This document shows positions 43,670 to 52,757 of a DNA stretch of 64,000 nt, piece by piece. Below the pieces are notes generated by a model. It was not told the DNA's origin. It saw only the letters and a program-made list of their open reading frames with translations, and ran no database searches. This DNA comes from Paenibacillus kobensis NBRC 15729 (GTDB taxonomy: Bacteria; Bacillota; Bacilli; Paenibacillales; Paenibacillaceae). The number at the start of each line of letters is the position of its first letter. The stretch's first letter is position 1. Where the stretch lies: NCBI RefSeq assembly GCF_004000825.1, contig NZ_BILZ01000010.1:1-64000 (forward strand), in the 5' to 3' direction. The position numbers were made by a program, and so were the translations under genes.

Positions 43670-43733
43670 AAAGGGACTTCTCTCTTTCGTGCCATGGCAT
43701 TCGCATGCCCTGCCGAAGAAGGAAAGTCCCTTG
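43670..43733 (+). terminator. Terminator after ugpB
   Basis: AAGGGACTT and AAGTCCCTT close a long imperfect stem with smaller paired blocks inside. It ends the importer operon and, in reverse, the sigma-factor unit. Confidence 0.6.
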
Positions 43734-43768
43734 CTTGTGAATGTCCGTCACTGAAGCCTCGTGTGCAT

Positions 43769-44629
43769 TCACGCGTGAATGCGTGCCAGCTTATCGGGGT
43801 TACGGACGATATAGATGCTCTGCAGCATTCCATCCCGCACATCGGCGAAGACGACGTTGGTTACGATGCCTTGCTGTACGATGGCCATCCCGGTCTGTCC
43901 GTTCATCGGCAGCATCTCGATTGCAAAGCCGCCTTCCTTGCCCGCTTCTTTGCTCATGATGCCAAACAGGAACTTCGCCACTTTCTCTCCGGAAACGATC
44001 GGATTGATTGCCGCGAACACTTTGCCGCCGCCGTCCGTAAGCAGTACGGCATCGTCGGCCAGCATGGACAAGACGGTCCCGACTTCTCCGTTAGACAACG
44101 CGGCGAGAAATCGGTTCGCCCACTGCTCTTCGACGGCTGCAGAACCGATCAGTTCTTCCTCCGCGATCCCCATTTTGCCTCTCGCACGGCTCATCAGCTT
44201 CCGGCAATTCGCCTCGCTCTTGTCGATCAACTCCGCAATGGCAGCATAATCGAATCCAAGCGCTTCCTTCAACACGAATACAGCCCTCTCGTCAGGAGAC
44301 AACCGTTCAAGCAGAACGAGCATCGCATAGGAGAGCAGGTCGCGCTGCTCAACGGTTTCATAGCCGTCCTCCGCAGCGGTCATAACCGGCTCAGGCAGCC
44401 ACGGACCGATATACTGCTCCCGCTTCATGCGGGCCGATTGGAGCTGGTCGAGACAGCGGTTCGTCACCATTTTGCATAGATAGGCTTTCGGCTCTGTCAA
44501 CCGCTGCGGATCGATCGTCTGCACTTTCACGAATACGTCATGCACAGCGTCCTCCGCATCGGCGGCAGTCCCCGTCAACTGGTAAGCCAGACGGAATAAC
44601 AGCCCCTTATATTGTTCGTATAAATTCAT
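43769..44629 (-). CDS. ECF41-family sigma factor with SnoaL-like C-terminal domain
   Basis: An extracytoplasmic-function sigma factor of 286 residues. Sigma region 2 (LYEQYKGLLFRLAYQLTGTAADAEDAVHDVF) and region 4 (SPDERAVFVLKEALGFDYAAIAELIDKSEANCRKLMSRAR) are complete. The extra 110 residues form a SnoaL-like domain that in ECF41 proteins controls activity in place of an anti-sigma factor. All three family motifs are visible: WLPEP at 77-81, DGGGK at 199-203 and NPDKL at 277-281. It starts 12 bases after the oxidoreductase gene and is co-transcribed with it, the usual arrangement in this family. Confidence 0.92.
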   Translation of the reverse strand: MNLYEQYKGLLFRLAYQLTGTAADAEDAVHDVFVKVQTIDPQRLTEPKAYLCKMVTNRCLDQLQSARMKREQYIGPWLPEPVMTAAEDGYETVEQRDLLSYAMLVLLERLSPDERAVFVLKEALGFDYAAIAELIDKSEANCRKLMSRARGKMGIAEEELIGSAAVEEQWANRFLAALSNGEVGTVLSMLADDAVLLTDGGGKVFAAINPIVSGEKVAKFLFGIMSKEAGKEGGFAIEMLPMNGQTGMAIVQQGIVTNVVFADVRDGMLQSIYIVRNPDKLARIHA

Positions 44630-44641
44630 GATATCGCCTCT

Positions 44642-45853
44642 TTATTCAATGGGCTTGTTATTGCCGGTATGCAGCATGCTGGCGTAATTCCATACGAATG
44701 ATTTGACCCGGAAGGCCAGCTTGCCTGTGATGATCATATCGAGCCCCCATTTGCGAGTCCAGACGAGCCCACGGCTCGGCCCTAGTCCGATCGTGAATGA
44801 CGGGACCGTCGACTTGCGGTGCGAAGGAGCTGGACGTCCGGCCAGATCAGCGCATAGAATGCGGCCCAGCCGGCCCGCTTGCGGGATTGCTTCCTTGCAC
44901 GTCATACTATCCGTAAGACCCGATGCCGGGTCGATAATATGAGCGCAGTCGCCAATGCTGTATACGCCGGGCCGTCCTTCCACGCGGTAGCTGCCGTCAA
45001 CGATGACGCTCCCTTGCGCCGTAAGCGGCAAATTCATCCCCCGCAGCACCGGATTCGGCACGAGCCCCATCGTCCACACCGTCAGCCCGACACGCATCGG
45101 CTCGCCTCGGGTTAGCGTCAGGCTGCCGTCCTGCTCTCGCACCGCCTGCGTCCGGTGATGAACCGTTACGCCGCACTCTGCAAGAAGCCGCTCCAGCTTG
45201 CGGCCGACCTTCGCCGGCGCTTCACGGAACAGTCTCTCGTGCGTGTTCAACAAGTGGACCCGAACATCCATCGGATTCAAACCGTGACGCACCGCTTCAT
45301 CCTTCATCGCATAAGCGAGTTCGGCGGCTGTCTCGATGCCGGTAACGCCTGCTCCTGCGACCGCTGCGCTCATTAGCTGCTGCTTGCTTGCCGAATGCTC
45401 GCCGCTTGCTGCCAGCTTCATATTGCGGCGCCACTGCTCTCCGATCCGTTCGGACGATTGCGGGTCAGTCAGCGCAATGCCACCTGCCCCCGCCTCCGGT
45501 CGCCGCGCAACGCTGCCGACCGCGACGACCAATACATCGTACGCTAGCTGTTTGCCGTTTCCTTCGGCATCCTTATAATAGAGCTGCTTGGCATCGCCAT
45601 CGATATGCTGCGCCGCACCCTGGATGATCTCCGTCCCGTCTGGCAATACCCGCTGCCAAGGAACCGTAATTTCGTTCTCGCCTACCGCTGGTTTGAACAA
45701 CAATACTTTGCGCAGATGGGCCGGTAGCGGGTCAAGCAGAACAAGTCTCAGCCTGCGGCCGGACTGCTCCTCCTGAACCGACTTGCGGATAGCCTTCAAA
45801 GCATGAATCCCTGCATAGCCGCCGCCGACAACAATACACGTCATTTCTTTCAT
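44642..45853 (-). CDS. FAD/NAD(P)-dependent oxidoreductase (NDH-2-like), ECF41 partner
   Basis: A 403-residue flavoprotein of the pyridine-nucleotide-disulfide family resembling type II NADH dehydrogenases. It has FAD motif VVGGGYAGIHALKAI at residues 7-21, the central NAD motif AAVAGAGVTGIETAAELA, and the FAD-binding GVYSIGDCAHI near the C-terminus. No redox Cys pair is evident. The C-terminal tail (VKSFVWNYASMLHTGN) could associate with membrane. GAGGGAGAGGA precedes the ATG. It is the predicted target and operon partner of the sigma factor, with a matching promoter 35-60 bases upstream. Confidence 0.85.
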   Translation of the reverse strand: MKEMTCIVVGGGYAGIHALKAIRKSVQEEQSGRRLRLVLLDPLPAHLRKVLLFKPAVGENEITVPWQRVLPDGTEIIQGAAQHIDGDAKQLYYKDAEGNGKQLAYDVLVVAVGSVARRPEAGAGGIALTDPQSSERIGEQWRRNMKLAASGEHSASKQQLMSAAVAGAGVTGIETAAELAYAMKDEAVRHGLNPMDVRVHLLNTHERLFREAPAKVGRKLERLLAECGVTVHHRTQAVREQDGSLTLTRGEPMRVGLTVWTMGLVPNPVLRGMNLPLTAQGSVIVDGSYRVEGRPGVYSIGDCAHIIDPASGLTDSMTCKEAIPQAGRLGRILCADLAGRPAPSHRKSTVPSFTIGLGPSRGLVWTRKWGLDMIITGKLAFRVKSFVWNYASMLHTGNNKPIE

Positions 45854-45886
45854 CGTATCCTCTCCCTCATTTTGTTCTGCTCATAG

Positions 45887-45913
45887 AACGGGGAGGGGGG
45901 CTTTTTTGTGACA
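45887..45913 (-). promoter_or_regulatory. ECF41-type promoter
   Basis: On the minus strand TGTCACA (45907-45913) is followed after exactly 16 bases by CGTT (45887-45890). The published ECF41 consensus, from memory, is TGTCACA and CGTC with about this spacing. It lies just before the oxidoreductase-sigma operon, so the sigma factor probably drives its own operon. Confidence 0.72.
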
Positions 45914-45922
45914 ACAGACTAT

Positions 45923-46262
45923 TTAAAACTTAAAATACCAAAATATTGCGTACTCGCCTGCCGCCGGAGTGTTGGAATATAGCATCGTATCGACTGCGCC
46001 AATGACGAAACCGTTCTTGGCATAAAACCGGCATGCCTGCACATTCACGTCCTGCGTCTCCAACATAAGCCCCGCATATTTATTTTCCTTGGCCCATTCT
46101 AGCGCCTGCCCCATCAACGCCCGGCCTACGTTTTGGCCTCTCCAAGCATTCGCAACTCCAATATCCTCGACTACGACATACCCGTTCCAGTTCGAACGCA
46201 GCCTTATCCGCCCTATGCATGCGTCATTCTAACGATCATAGCCCATTCTCCTATATAGCGGT
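45923..46262 (-). pseudogene. Frameshifted and truncated GNAT acetyltransferase
   Basis: Minus-strand reading gives YIGEWAMIVRM in one frame. It continues in another frame as NDACIGRIRLRSNWNGYVVV then EDIGVANAWRGQNVGRAL and MLETQDVNVQACRFYAKNGF to the end. This is the C-terminal half of a streptothricin-acetyltransferase-like GNAT enzyme, including the acetyl-CoA loop RGQNVGRAL. A frame change near 46230 and loss of the N-terminal half (a terminator follows at 46274) make it a remnant. Loss of one AATG copy would explain the shift. A short ATG ORF (45923-46117) remains open but is unlikely to fold. Confidence 0.7.
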
Positions 46263-46273
46263 ATGCGACAACT

Positions 46274-46310
46274 AAAAAGACGGCTCTTCAACTTCGTGAA
46301 GAACCGCCTT
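46274..46310 (-). terminator. Terminator of the gene ending at 46350
   Basis: On the minus strand a hairpin with CTTCA/TGAAG core and GC-rich lower stem is followed by TTTTTAG. Confidence 0.7.
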
Positions 46311-46349
46311 CTTGATGCTCATTACTATTGTCGGATTGTCGGATTACTG

Positions 46350-46988
46350 CTATTCCTGAGCCGCTTCGTGGTCATCCTTGATTTTGTACAAGGCTTGCAG
46401 CACCAAGTCGGAAGGATCGCGGTTCATCAGAATGAACGTCGCGAGCAGATTGATTGGAAAAGCGCATACATTGTTGCCGTCAACAATCGACGGGAACCCG
46501 GCTTCGAACACGGGACCTTGCTCTTGATGCCAGCTAAGACCCGCATGAACTTGCTCCGGTTCGAATTCTTCGCGAACAGCCGCTATGCATTGCGGAACGA
46601 GCACATTGTCAATCATCGCTTTCGCTTCATCTTCGCTTGCCGGCGGTTTAGGCAACAGTCTTCCGCCTTCCGTCTTCATCATATCGACGAAGAAAGATGC
46701 CATCCACTGTGCCGGATTGCTTCCACCCTGGAATTGCGAAATTAGCTCGTGCAAAAAGAAACCGCATACATATCCGTTGTTCGAAGAGTCCTTCACTTGA
46801 TAAACAAATACCGGACCGTAGACTTCTTGGTTCAACACTTGTCCTTCGACGTTGTCGAAATGCATTTGCAAAGCGGTGAGGCCGTTATGATGAACTGCCT
46901 TCACCAATTCGGCAAATTTCTCGGAATTGACTTCCTCATTGGCTTCTTGATTGCCATTGACTTCTGTGTTTGTCGTCTCTTTGTTCAT
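46350..46988 (-). CDS. Conserved-looking hypothetical protein
   Basis: A soluble 212-residue protein with a polar, Asn/Glu-rich N-terminus (about 1-25) and a compact domain (FAELVKAVHHNGLTALQMHFDNVEGQVLNQEVYGPVFVYQVKDSS ... WMASFFVDMMKTEGGRLLPKPPASEDEA). No signal peptide, membrane segment or known motif is seen. The ATG at 46988 follows GGGTGA; a GTG 12 bases earlier is an alternative. It is monocistronic with its own terminator. I do not recognise the family. Confidence 0.6.
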   Translation of the reverse strand: MNKETTNTEVNGNQEANEEVNSEKFAELVKAVHHNGLTALQMHFDNVEGQVLNQEVYGPVFVYQVKDSSNNGYVCGFFLHELISQFQGGSNPAQWMASFFVDMMKTEGGRLLPKPPASEDEAKAMIDNVLVPQCIAAVREEFEPEQVHAGLSWHQEQGPVFEAGFPSIVDGNNVCAFPINLLATFILMNRDPSDLVLQALYKIKDDHEAAQE

Positions 46989-47089
46989 CGTCTGCTTCAC
47001 CCGTTATCTATCTTATCACCCGTTCGTTTGTACAGTCTAGTCCACGTTGCATAAAGTTCGATACAAATATTAGGCAAACGACAAAAAAA

Positions 47090-49744
47090 CTATAATAATC
47101 CCAGCTGACGGGCGCGGGCAACCGCCTCCGTGCGCCGTTTCACCTGCAGCTTGTCGAAGATGGTCCGGATATATCCCTTGACCGTACTGAGCGCAAGAAA
47201 AAGCCGTTCGCCAATCTCATGATTGGAAAGTCCTTCGGCAATGAGCCGCAGCACTTCCAGCTCGCGTTCGCTAAGCGGATCGATCAGCGGCTGTCCAATC
47301 GGCGCCCCGCTGCTGCGGAGCTGTCCTGAATTGGCCGGTTGGACCTCGGCTTGCCCGCTATTCATGCTTGCGAGCAGCCTTCCGGCATACTCCGGCATGA
47401 TGCCGCTGCTAATTGCTTCGCGGAGCAGTGCGGCCATCGGTTCTCCTTCCTCGGTGAACGTGCGGACGAAGCTTCCATGCCCTAACGTCAACGCTTCGCG
47501 GAGCAGCTGCAGCGCTGGCCCATTAGACTTGAGTTGAGAATGGGCTAGGCTCTGCAATACGGTCGCTCTTAGCCGTATATCCGCCCATCCCTTCTTCTCC
47601 GCCTGCTCGCCAAGCAGATCAAGAAGTGCAAGCGCAGCTTCAGCATCGCCTTGCACGAGCCGCAATTTCGCCTTGCTCATGGGAGGCAGATCATGCCCTT
47701 CGGCCATTGCGGATGCAGCCGCAATATCGCCTTGATGAAGCAGCGCAAGCACTTGAACAGCAGCCCAGTCTTGCAGCCGGTTCACGAATTGGTGCTGCTT
47801 AATGAAATGCTCCGATTTCGCCAGCAATGCAACCGTTTCAGCTAACTGCCCCCGGGCCAGTGCCAGCCGGGCTAGAAATAATTCACTGGCAACGAACCGG
47901 TCTGAACGGTCAAGCTGCCTGGAGAGCTGCAAGCTTAATTGTCCGTGATGTTCCGCCCGCTCCATATCGTTCCATTCATAATAGATCCGGGCCAGACCCA
48001 GATGCGCTTCGCAAGCCACAGGGATTGGCGGCTCGCCTGCAAGCTCTAGTACTTTCCGGTATGTGTCAACCGCAAGCACGAGCTGATTATCCGTTTCCTG
48101 CACGCTTCCAAGACCGATCATAGACAACACTTGGATGAGAGTATGCCCGATCCTCTTGCTGATCGAGGCTGCTTCGGTATAAGCTCTGCCAGCCGAGGCG
48201 CGATCCCCCTGCAGCTCGTAAGCGCAGCCCAGCGTCCAGATCGTCGAAGTGCGGACCGGCAAATTAGTTGGACGCAAATATTCGAGCGCACGCTGCGACT
48301 GGGCTATAATCGTCTCAGGCCGCTGCTCGCTGACGGCAATCGTTGCCCGGATCGCGGCAATATGGCCGATCAAATCCTTCATATCTTCGTCTGGAGAATG
48401 GATTTCGTCAAGTACCGCCTCAGCGGTATGAAGCAGCTGCTGAACTCGCGCCACTTGTCCCGCCATTAACAGAACCGAAGCGGACATCACGCATAAAGAC
48501 GGCCTTGACTCCAATTCGTCCTCCGATAGTGAGTGGAGCCAATGAAGCACTGGATTTATCACCCCGCGAAAATGAAGCGGAAGCCCTCGGCCTTCCATCA
48601 ATCGGGCCGCTCGGTCTATGTCGCCGGCTGATGCAGCGTGAAGGAACGCTTCCACTTCCAAGCCGTTGTCTTCATACCAGCGGCTGGCCCGGCTATGCAA
48701 CTCTGCTGTATGGATCCCGCTGTCGGCCTGCGCTGCACGCTGCCGCAGCAACTCAGCGAACAGATGATGATACCGGTACCATTGCCGCTCATGATCGAGC
48801 GGGACAAGAAACAGATTGGCGCGTTCCAGATAAGCAAGCGTTTCGGAACCCGCGGCTGTGTCAGCATCCCCCGCAACAGCGCTGCACAGCGGTCCGCACA
48901 ACCGGTCCAGAACAGAAGTATGCAGCAGAAAAGATTGAACGCTGACGGGCTGTTTGCGAAGCACTTCCTCCATTAGATAATCGAGAACGAAACGGTGGCT
49001 GCCAGTGAACGATTGAATGAATCCCGCTGCATCTTGATGCCCTTGCAGTGACAGAGCTGCCAGCTGCAGCCCGGCAATCCAGCCTTCGGTCCGCTCTTCA
49101 AGCAGCTCGATGTTGTGCGGAGCTAGTCGGAGGCCCATTACCCCGTTCAAGAAACCGGTTGTTTCGGAGAGAGTAAATCGAAGGTCGTCTGAGCGCAGTT
49201 CCGTTAGCTGATCCCTCACACGCAGAAGCGGCAGCGGCAGACGCGGATCGTGTCTTGTCGTCATCACGAGATGCATGGACGGAGGCATCCGCTCGATAAG
49301 CATCGCGAGCGCCCGGTTGATCAGGTTATCCTCTATGACGTGGCAATCATCCAGCACAAGAATGAAATCGTTCGGATAGGCAATGATAGGGTGGAGTATG
49401 GCTGTCACAATCGATTCGACTGGCGGGGAATGCGAACCTCGGAGCACATCAAATATGCCTTCGCTAAGGTCTACTCCGATCGACTGCAGCGCAGCTAGGA
49501 GTCCTGTTAGAAATCGCACGGCATCGTTATCGCCCTCATCCAGAGACAACCAAGCAGCCGGCCGGTTAATTCCGGCAAGCCACTCGCTGACAAGAGTCGT
49601 TTTACCGAAACCTGTAGCAGCCGACACAAGAGTCAGCTTGCGGTGGAGTCCCTCGTTCAACCGCTGAATGAGATGAGGCCGAGCAACGACTTTGGGCCTA
49701 GAAGGCGGAATATATAATTTCGTGGATACAATAGGTATCGTCAT
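47090..49744 (-). CDS. MalT-like (LAL) LuxR-family transcriptional regulator
   Basis: An ATP-dependent large regulator of 884 residues. It starts with the typical TIPIVSTKLYIPPSRPKVVARP. Walker A is AATGFGKTT (Lys48) and Walker B is FILVLDDCHVI, within a STAND-type NTPase and winged-helix region. A TPR-rich helical part (about 430-800) senses the inducer, and the C-terminal LuxR helix-turn-helix reads LSERELEVLRLIAEGLSNHEIGERLFLALSTVKGYIRTIFDKL. The start at 49744 fits the family although the ribosome site GGAG is unusually close. Its target genes are not evident nearby, as it stands alone. Confidence 0.9.
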   Translation of the reverse strand: MTIPIVSTKLYIPPSRPKVVARPHLIQRLNEGLHRKLTLVSAATGFGKTTLVSEWLAGINRPAAWLSLDEGDNDAVRFLTGLLAALQSIGVDLSEGIFDVLRGSHSPPVESIVTAILHPIIAYPNDFILVLDDCHVIEDNLINRALAMLIERMPPSMHLVMTTRHDPRLPLPLLRVRDQLTELRSDDLRFTLSETTGFLNGVMGLRLAPHNIELLEERTEGWIAGLQLAALSLQGHQDAAGFIQSFTGSHRFVLDYLMEEVLRKQPVSVQSFLLHTSVLDRLCGPLCSAVAGDADTAAGSETLAYLERANLFLVPLDHERQWYRYHHLFAELLRQRAAQADSGIHTAELHSRASRWYEDNGLEVEAFLHAASAGDIDRAARLMEGRGLPLHFRGVINPVLHWLHSLSEDELESRPSLCVMSASVLLMAGQVARVQQLLHTAEAVLDEIHSPDEDMKDLIGHIAAIRATIAVSEQRPETIIAQSQRALEYLRPTNLPVRTSTIWTLGCAYELQGDRASAGRAYTEAASISKRIGHTLIQVLSMIGLGSVQETDNQLVLAVDTYRKVLELAGEPPIPVACEAHLGLARIYYEWNDMERAEHHGQLSLQLSRQLDRSDRFVASELFLARLALARGQLAETVALLAKSEHFIKQHQFVNRLQDWAAVQVLALLHQGDIAAASAMAEGHDLPPMSKAKLRLVQGDAEAALALLDLLGEQAEKKGWADIRLRATVLQSLAHSQLKSNGPALQLLREALTLGHGSFVRTFTEEGEPMAALLREAISSGIMPEYAGRLLASMNSGQAEVQPANSGQLRSSGAPIGQPLIDPLSERELEVLRLIAEGLSNHEIGERLFLALSTVKGYIRTIFDKLQVKRRTEAVARARQLGLL

Positions 49745-49837
49745 ATCTCCATTATAAGGAAGGCGATTAAAAGCCGTCAATTCACGAAACTTCCCCGGCC
49801 CCGGGCTCTTGCAGAAATAAAACGCAGCCTTGATCAT

Positions 49838-50170
49838 GGATTCAGGCTGCGTCCAATATGCTTATCGGTATGTCGGGTTTAGCGACGGATAAGAGACCTT
49901 ACGGGTCTCTTATTCGGAGCGATAGCCTGATGCGGGCGAATTAATGGGCTTGAAAGGTCGCTTAATTCGCACAATCGATTGGATTTGGCGAGTACGCAGG
50001 CACTTAAGTTACCATTGGGAGCGCTTATTTACTGGTATGTCGGGTTTTACCACGAGTAAGAGACCTTACGTAGGCCCGTAGTAGTCCGGTAAACGAACGA
50101 TCATTAAGTCAGATTTTCTGCTCTATCCGCCCGGCGAGCGCCGGGCATGTATCTCACTCCTCAATAGAGA
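49838..50170. repeat. Intergenic region with direct and inverted repeats
   Basis: No gene is visible. A 37-base unit beginning GGTATGTCGGGTTT and ending TAAGAGACCTTACG occurs at 49867-49903 and 50034-50070 (variable middle). Within copy 1 and just beyond, GGATAAGAGACC pairs with GGGTCTCTTATTC. A second inverted pair, GCGAATTAA and TTAATTCGC, spans 49939-49971. Similar words occur at 8.4-8.6 kb. Confidence 0.6.
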
Positions 50171-51142
50171 CTACCGCACCTTAATGACGACATTTCCCTT
50201 CTTACGCCCTTGATCCACATAACGATGAGCGTCCGCGATTTGTTCGAGGGAATAATGTCTGTCGATGACGGGCTTCAATTGGCCCGCTTCGATCAGCCCG
50301 GCAAGAAACTGAAGATCTTCCGGCCTCTCCGTCGATACGCCGCCGATCACCTTCTTGCCGCTCGTCACCGTTGTCCACATCCCTCGAAGCACATGCGAAG
50401 CAGACATGACGGCCTGACAATACGTCCCTGTATCGGTCAATGAGCTTACACATAATGGATAAGGACTCTTGCCGACCGTATCAAAAATAATAGAATACCG
50501 CTCGCCGCTCCCTATAGTCTCCCCTCTCGTGTAATCTATGACCCGATCGGCTCCGAGCGACCGTACCAACTCAACATTGGCGCTGCTGCATACACCTGTC
50601 ACTTCCGCTCCAAAATATTTGGCAAGCTGGACGGCATAAGAGCCAACGCTGCCGGAAGCACCATAGATGAGCACCTTGTGTCCGCTCTGAATATTGCCCC
50701 GCCGTAGGAAATGAAGCGCCGTAAGCCCTCCCACCGGGACGGCTGCCGCTTCCTCGAACGAGAGCCCTGCCGGCTTGATCGCAAGCGCCGACTTTTCCGG
50801 AAGGCAGCTGTATTCGGCATAGGAACCGAAAGCGAAACCAGCTGAACCGAATACGTGATCCCCTTCTTTAAACCGCGTAACGTACCGGCCGGTCTGCTCG
50901 ACGACACCAGCAAGCTCTACGCCGAGGATCGGCTTTCTTGGCTTCGTGAAGCCGAGAGCGAACCGCATCGGAATTTTGAACATCGGCGGAGGCGAGAAAC
51001 CCCGTACACGGCAATCTCCTGCTGTAACCGTTGTCGAGTAGATTTGAATACGAACTTCATCGTCCTTAAGAGACGGTTTCTCGACTTCCCGGAGCTGAAG
51101 AACTTCCGGTCCCCCATACTTTGTGCATACGACTGCTTTCAT
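50171..51142 (-). CDS. MDR-family NAD(P)-dependent dehydrogenase (quinone-oxidoreductase-like)
   Basis: A 323-residue medium-chain dehydrogenase lacking the zinc ligands of alcohol dehydrogenases, thus of the quinone-oxidoreductase type. It has the N-terminal MKAVVCTKYGGPEVLQL, the active-site region FEEAAAVPVGGLTALHFL, and the nucleotide-binding motif IYGASGSVGSYAVQLAKYFGAEVTGVCS at about 146-173. It reduces a quinone or enone with NADPH; exact substrate unknown. GGAGG precedes the second of two nearby ATGs, giving the start at 51142. A TetR gene lies upstream on the same strand and may regulate it. Confidence 0.85.
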   Translation of the reverse strand: MKAVVCTKYGGPEVLQLREVEKPSLKDDEVRIQIYSTTVTAGDCRVRGFSPPPMFKIPMRFALGFTKPRKPILGVELAGVVEQTGRYVTRFKEGDHVFGSAGFAFGSYAEYSCLPEKSALAIKPAGLSFEEAAAVPVGGLTALHFLRRGNIQSGHKVLIYGASGSVGSYAVQLAKYFGAEVTGVCSSANVELVRSLGADRVIDYTRGETIGSGERYSIIFDTVGKSPYPLCVSSLTDTGTYCQAVMSASHVLRGMWTTVTSGKKVIGGVSTERPEDLQFLAGLIEAGQLKPVIDRHYSLEQIADAHRYVDQGRKKGNVVIKVR

Positions 51143-51263
51143 GTACATCCTCCACCACTCTATTTGCGTCTAGTATATAAGCAGCGGCATCTAGTTCTGT
51201 AGATACTTAAGTATGGATTTCCGATGGATTTTGATTTGCGTATTCGTTTCCCTGCTGCGGACA

Positions 51264-51291
51264 GAAAAAATCCTGCTCCATGAGCAGGATT
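51264..51291 (-). terminator. Terminator at the end of the TetR gene
   Basis: AATCCTGCTC and GAGCAGGATT flank a 3-base loop, followed on the minus strand by TTTTTT. The stem begins at the TetR stop codon, so the MDR gene downstream needs its own promoter. Confidence 0.85.
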
Positions 51292-51905
51292 CATCGTTCT
51301 CTTCCATTCTCAACGCCTGATTGGATTAGCTTCAGAACTTGCTCGAGCCACTCATCAGCCGCTGTAATCGTTTCTGGCTTGAACAACAAACAGTACAAGT
51401 ACGCGCCGCTGACTAGGTCAATAACGGTTTCTTCATCCGCGTCTTCCCGTATTTCGCCTCTCTGTTTGCCCCGCCTGATAATCTGCTTATAGGCTGCACG
51501 CCTCGAGGCGATGAAACCGTCCTTGTACTGCTCGATAAATTGGCGCTGATCGAGCATGCCGGCCAGCATTCGATGAGCAGAGCTTGAATGGATGCCGAAC
51601 CGTTCACCAAGCGCGGCAAGCATGCTGCCCAGCAATTGCTGCAAGTCCGTCAATGCACTGCCCGTATCCGGTACTTCCGTCTGCTGTGATGCAAAGCCGA
51701 ATGCGTCTGTAATAAGCGCCTCTTTCGTTTCCCATCTGCGGTAGATCGTCGGTTTGCTGACCCCGGCACGGACCGCCAGCGTATCCATGCTGAAGCTGTA
51801 TGCCCCGAATTCCAACATTAACTCTCGTGCCGCATTCAGAATCGCTTCATCCGCTTGCTGGCTGCGCGGCCTTCCCGGCTTCCGATTGGATAGATGTGCG
51901 CTCAC
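51291..51905 (-). CDS. TetR-family transcriptional regulator
   Basis: A 204-residue repressor. The N-terminal helix-turn-helix reads ILNAARELMLEFGAYSFSMDTLAVRAGVSKPTIYRRWETKEALI; the C-terminal part has the extended ligand domain of the AcrR subgroup (TetR_C_16-like RMLAGMLDQRQFIEQYKDGFIASRRAAYKQIIRRGKQRGEI). The start codon is a GTG at 51905, with GAGGAG nine bases before. Ligand unknown. Candidate targets are the MDR gene downstream and the metallo-hydrolase upstream. Confidence 0.88.
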   Translation of the reverse strand: MSAHLSNRKPGRPRSQQADEAILNAARELMLEFGAYSFSMDTLAVRAGVSKPTIYRRWETKEALITDAFGFASQQTEVPDTGSALTDLQQLLGSMLAALGERFGIHSSSAHRMLAGMLDQRQFIEQYKDGFIASRRAAYKQIIRRGKQRGEIREDADEETVIDLVSGAYLYCLLFKPETITAADEWLEQVLKLIQSGVENGRER

Positions 51906-52019
51906 CTTTATGTGCTCCTCGACTGGAAAATGATTACGTTACTGCATCGTAATCAAATATAAAGGTTTTAGTATTGTATTGCAAAACAAATGTAGCATAT
52001 ATAAGCCTATCGTTAACTC

Positions 52020-52757
52020 TTACAGCGTCAACGTCTCGTTCGTATTCAGCACGGCAAGCTCGACCCGATCTTGCGCCGCCGTCTGCAGCCGATCGAGCAG
52101 ATTCGGCGTTTCATGGTAGATGGGCGGATGATGAATCGCACGGAAATGGATCGGGATCAATGCCTTCGCCTCTAGGACGACCGCCGCAGATACTGCTTGT
52201 TCCGGCGACATTGTAATCGGTTGTCCGCTCGGGCGCATGCCAGGGAACTGGACAACTGCTGCATTCACCGGCAGACAGACTGCATCGAACGGCCCGTATT
52301 CGCGTACGATTTTCCACCAATAGCCGTGCCACAATGTATCTCCGCAATGGATCAATTGTTTACCGCCGCTCTGCACAATCCAAGAAATCTGCGGGTCGCC
52401 AACGCCGTCTACGGAATAGGAAGCTGCAACGGTTATCGAGCCAACTTGAATCGTGTCGCCGACCGAGAAGCCTTGAAGGCCTGACAGATTGCTGCCCTCT
52501 GCAAACTTCAAGGATTGGTTCGACATATAAACCGGAACATCAGCACCGTAAAATTCGGCTATCGCTTCCGGATCGAAGTGATCCCCATGATGGTGTGTAA
52601 TGAGTACGGCATCGACTGGTCCGAATTCAGAAAGCGGGAACAATGGCTCATGCGATTGGTCGAACTTGGACGGAAAATGAAACAACGGATCAATAACGAC
52701 GCTTGAATTGCCGGATTGAATACGTATGCCTGCCCATGGAAGCTTTTGTACGATCAT
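52020..52757 (-). CDS. MBL-fold metal-dependent hydrolase (UlaG-like)
   Basis: A 245-residue metallo-beta-lactamase-fold hydrolase. The metal motif is ITHHHGDHFDPEAI, with further ligand His residues in LIHCGDTLWHG and PIHFRAIHH. The opening IVQKLPWAGIRIQSGNSSVVIDPLFHFPSK resembles the L-ascorbate-6-phosphate-lactonase-like and YtkL-like group, members of which hydrolyse lactones or phosphoesters. Substrate is not predictable. AAGGAG precedes the ATG at 52757. It lies upstream of the TetR gene on the same strand. Confidence 0.85.
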   Translation of the reverse strand: MIVQKLPWAGIRIQSGNSSVVIDPLFHFPSKFDQSHEPLFPLSEFGPVDAVLITHHHGDHFDPEAIAEFYGADVPVYMSNQSLKFAEGSNLSGLQGFSVGDTIQVGSITVAASYSVDGVGDPQISWIVQSGGKQLIHCGDTLWHGYWWKIVREYGPFDAVCLPVNAAVVQFPGMRPSGQPITMSPEQAVSAAVVLEAKALIPIHFRAIHHPPIYHETPNLLDRLQTAAQDRVELAVLNTNETLTL

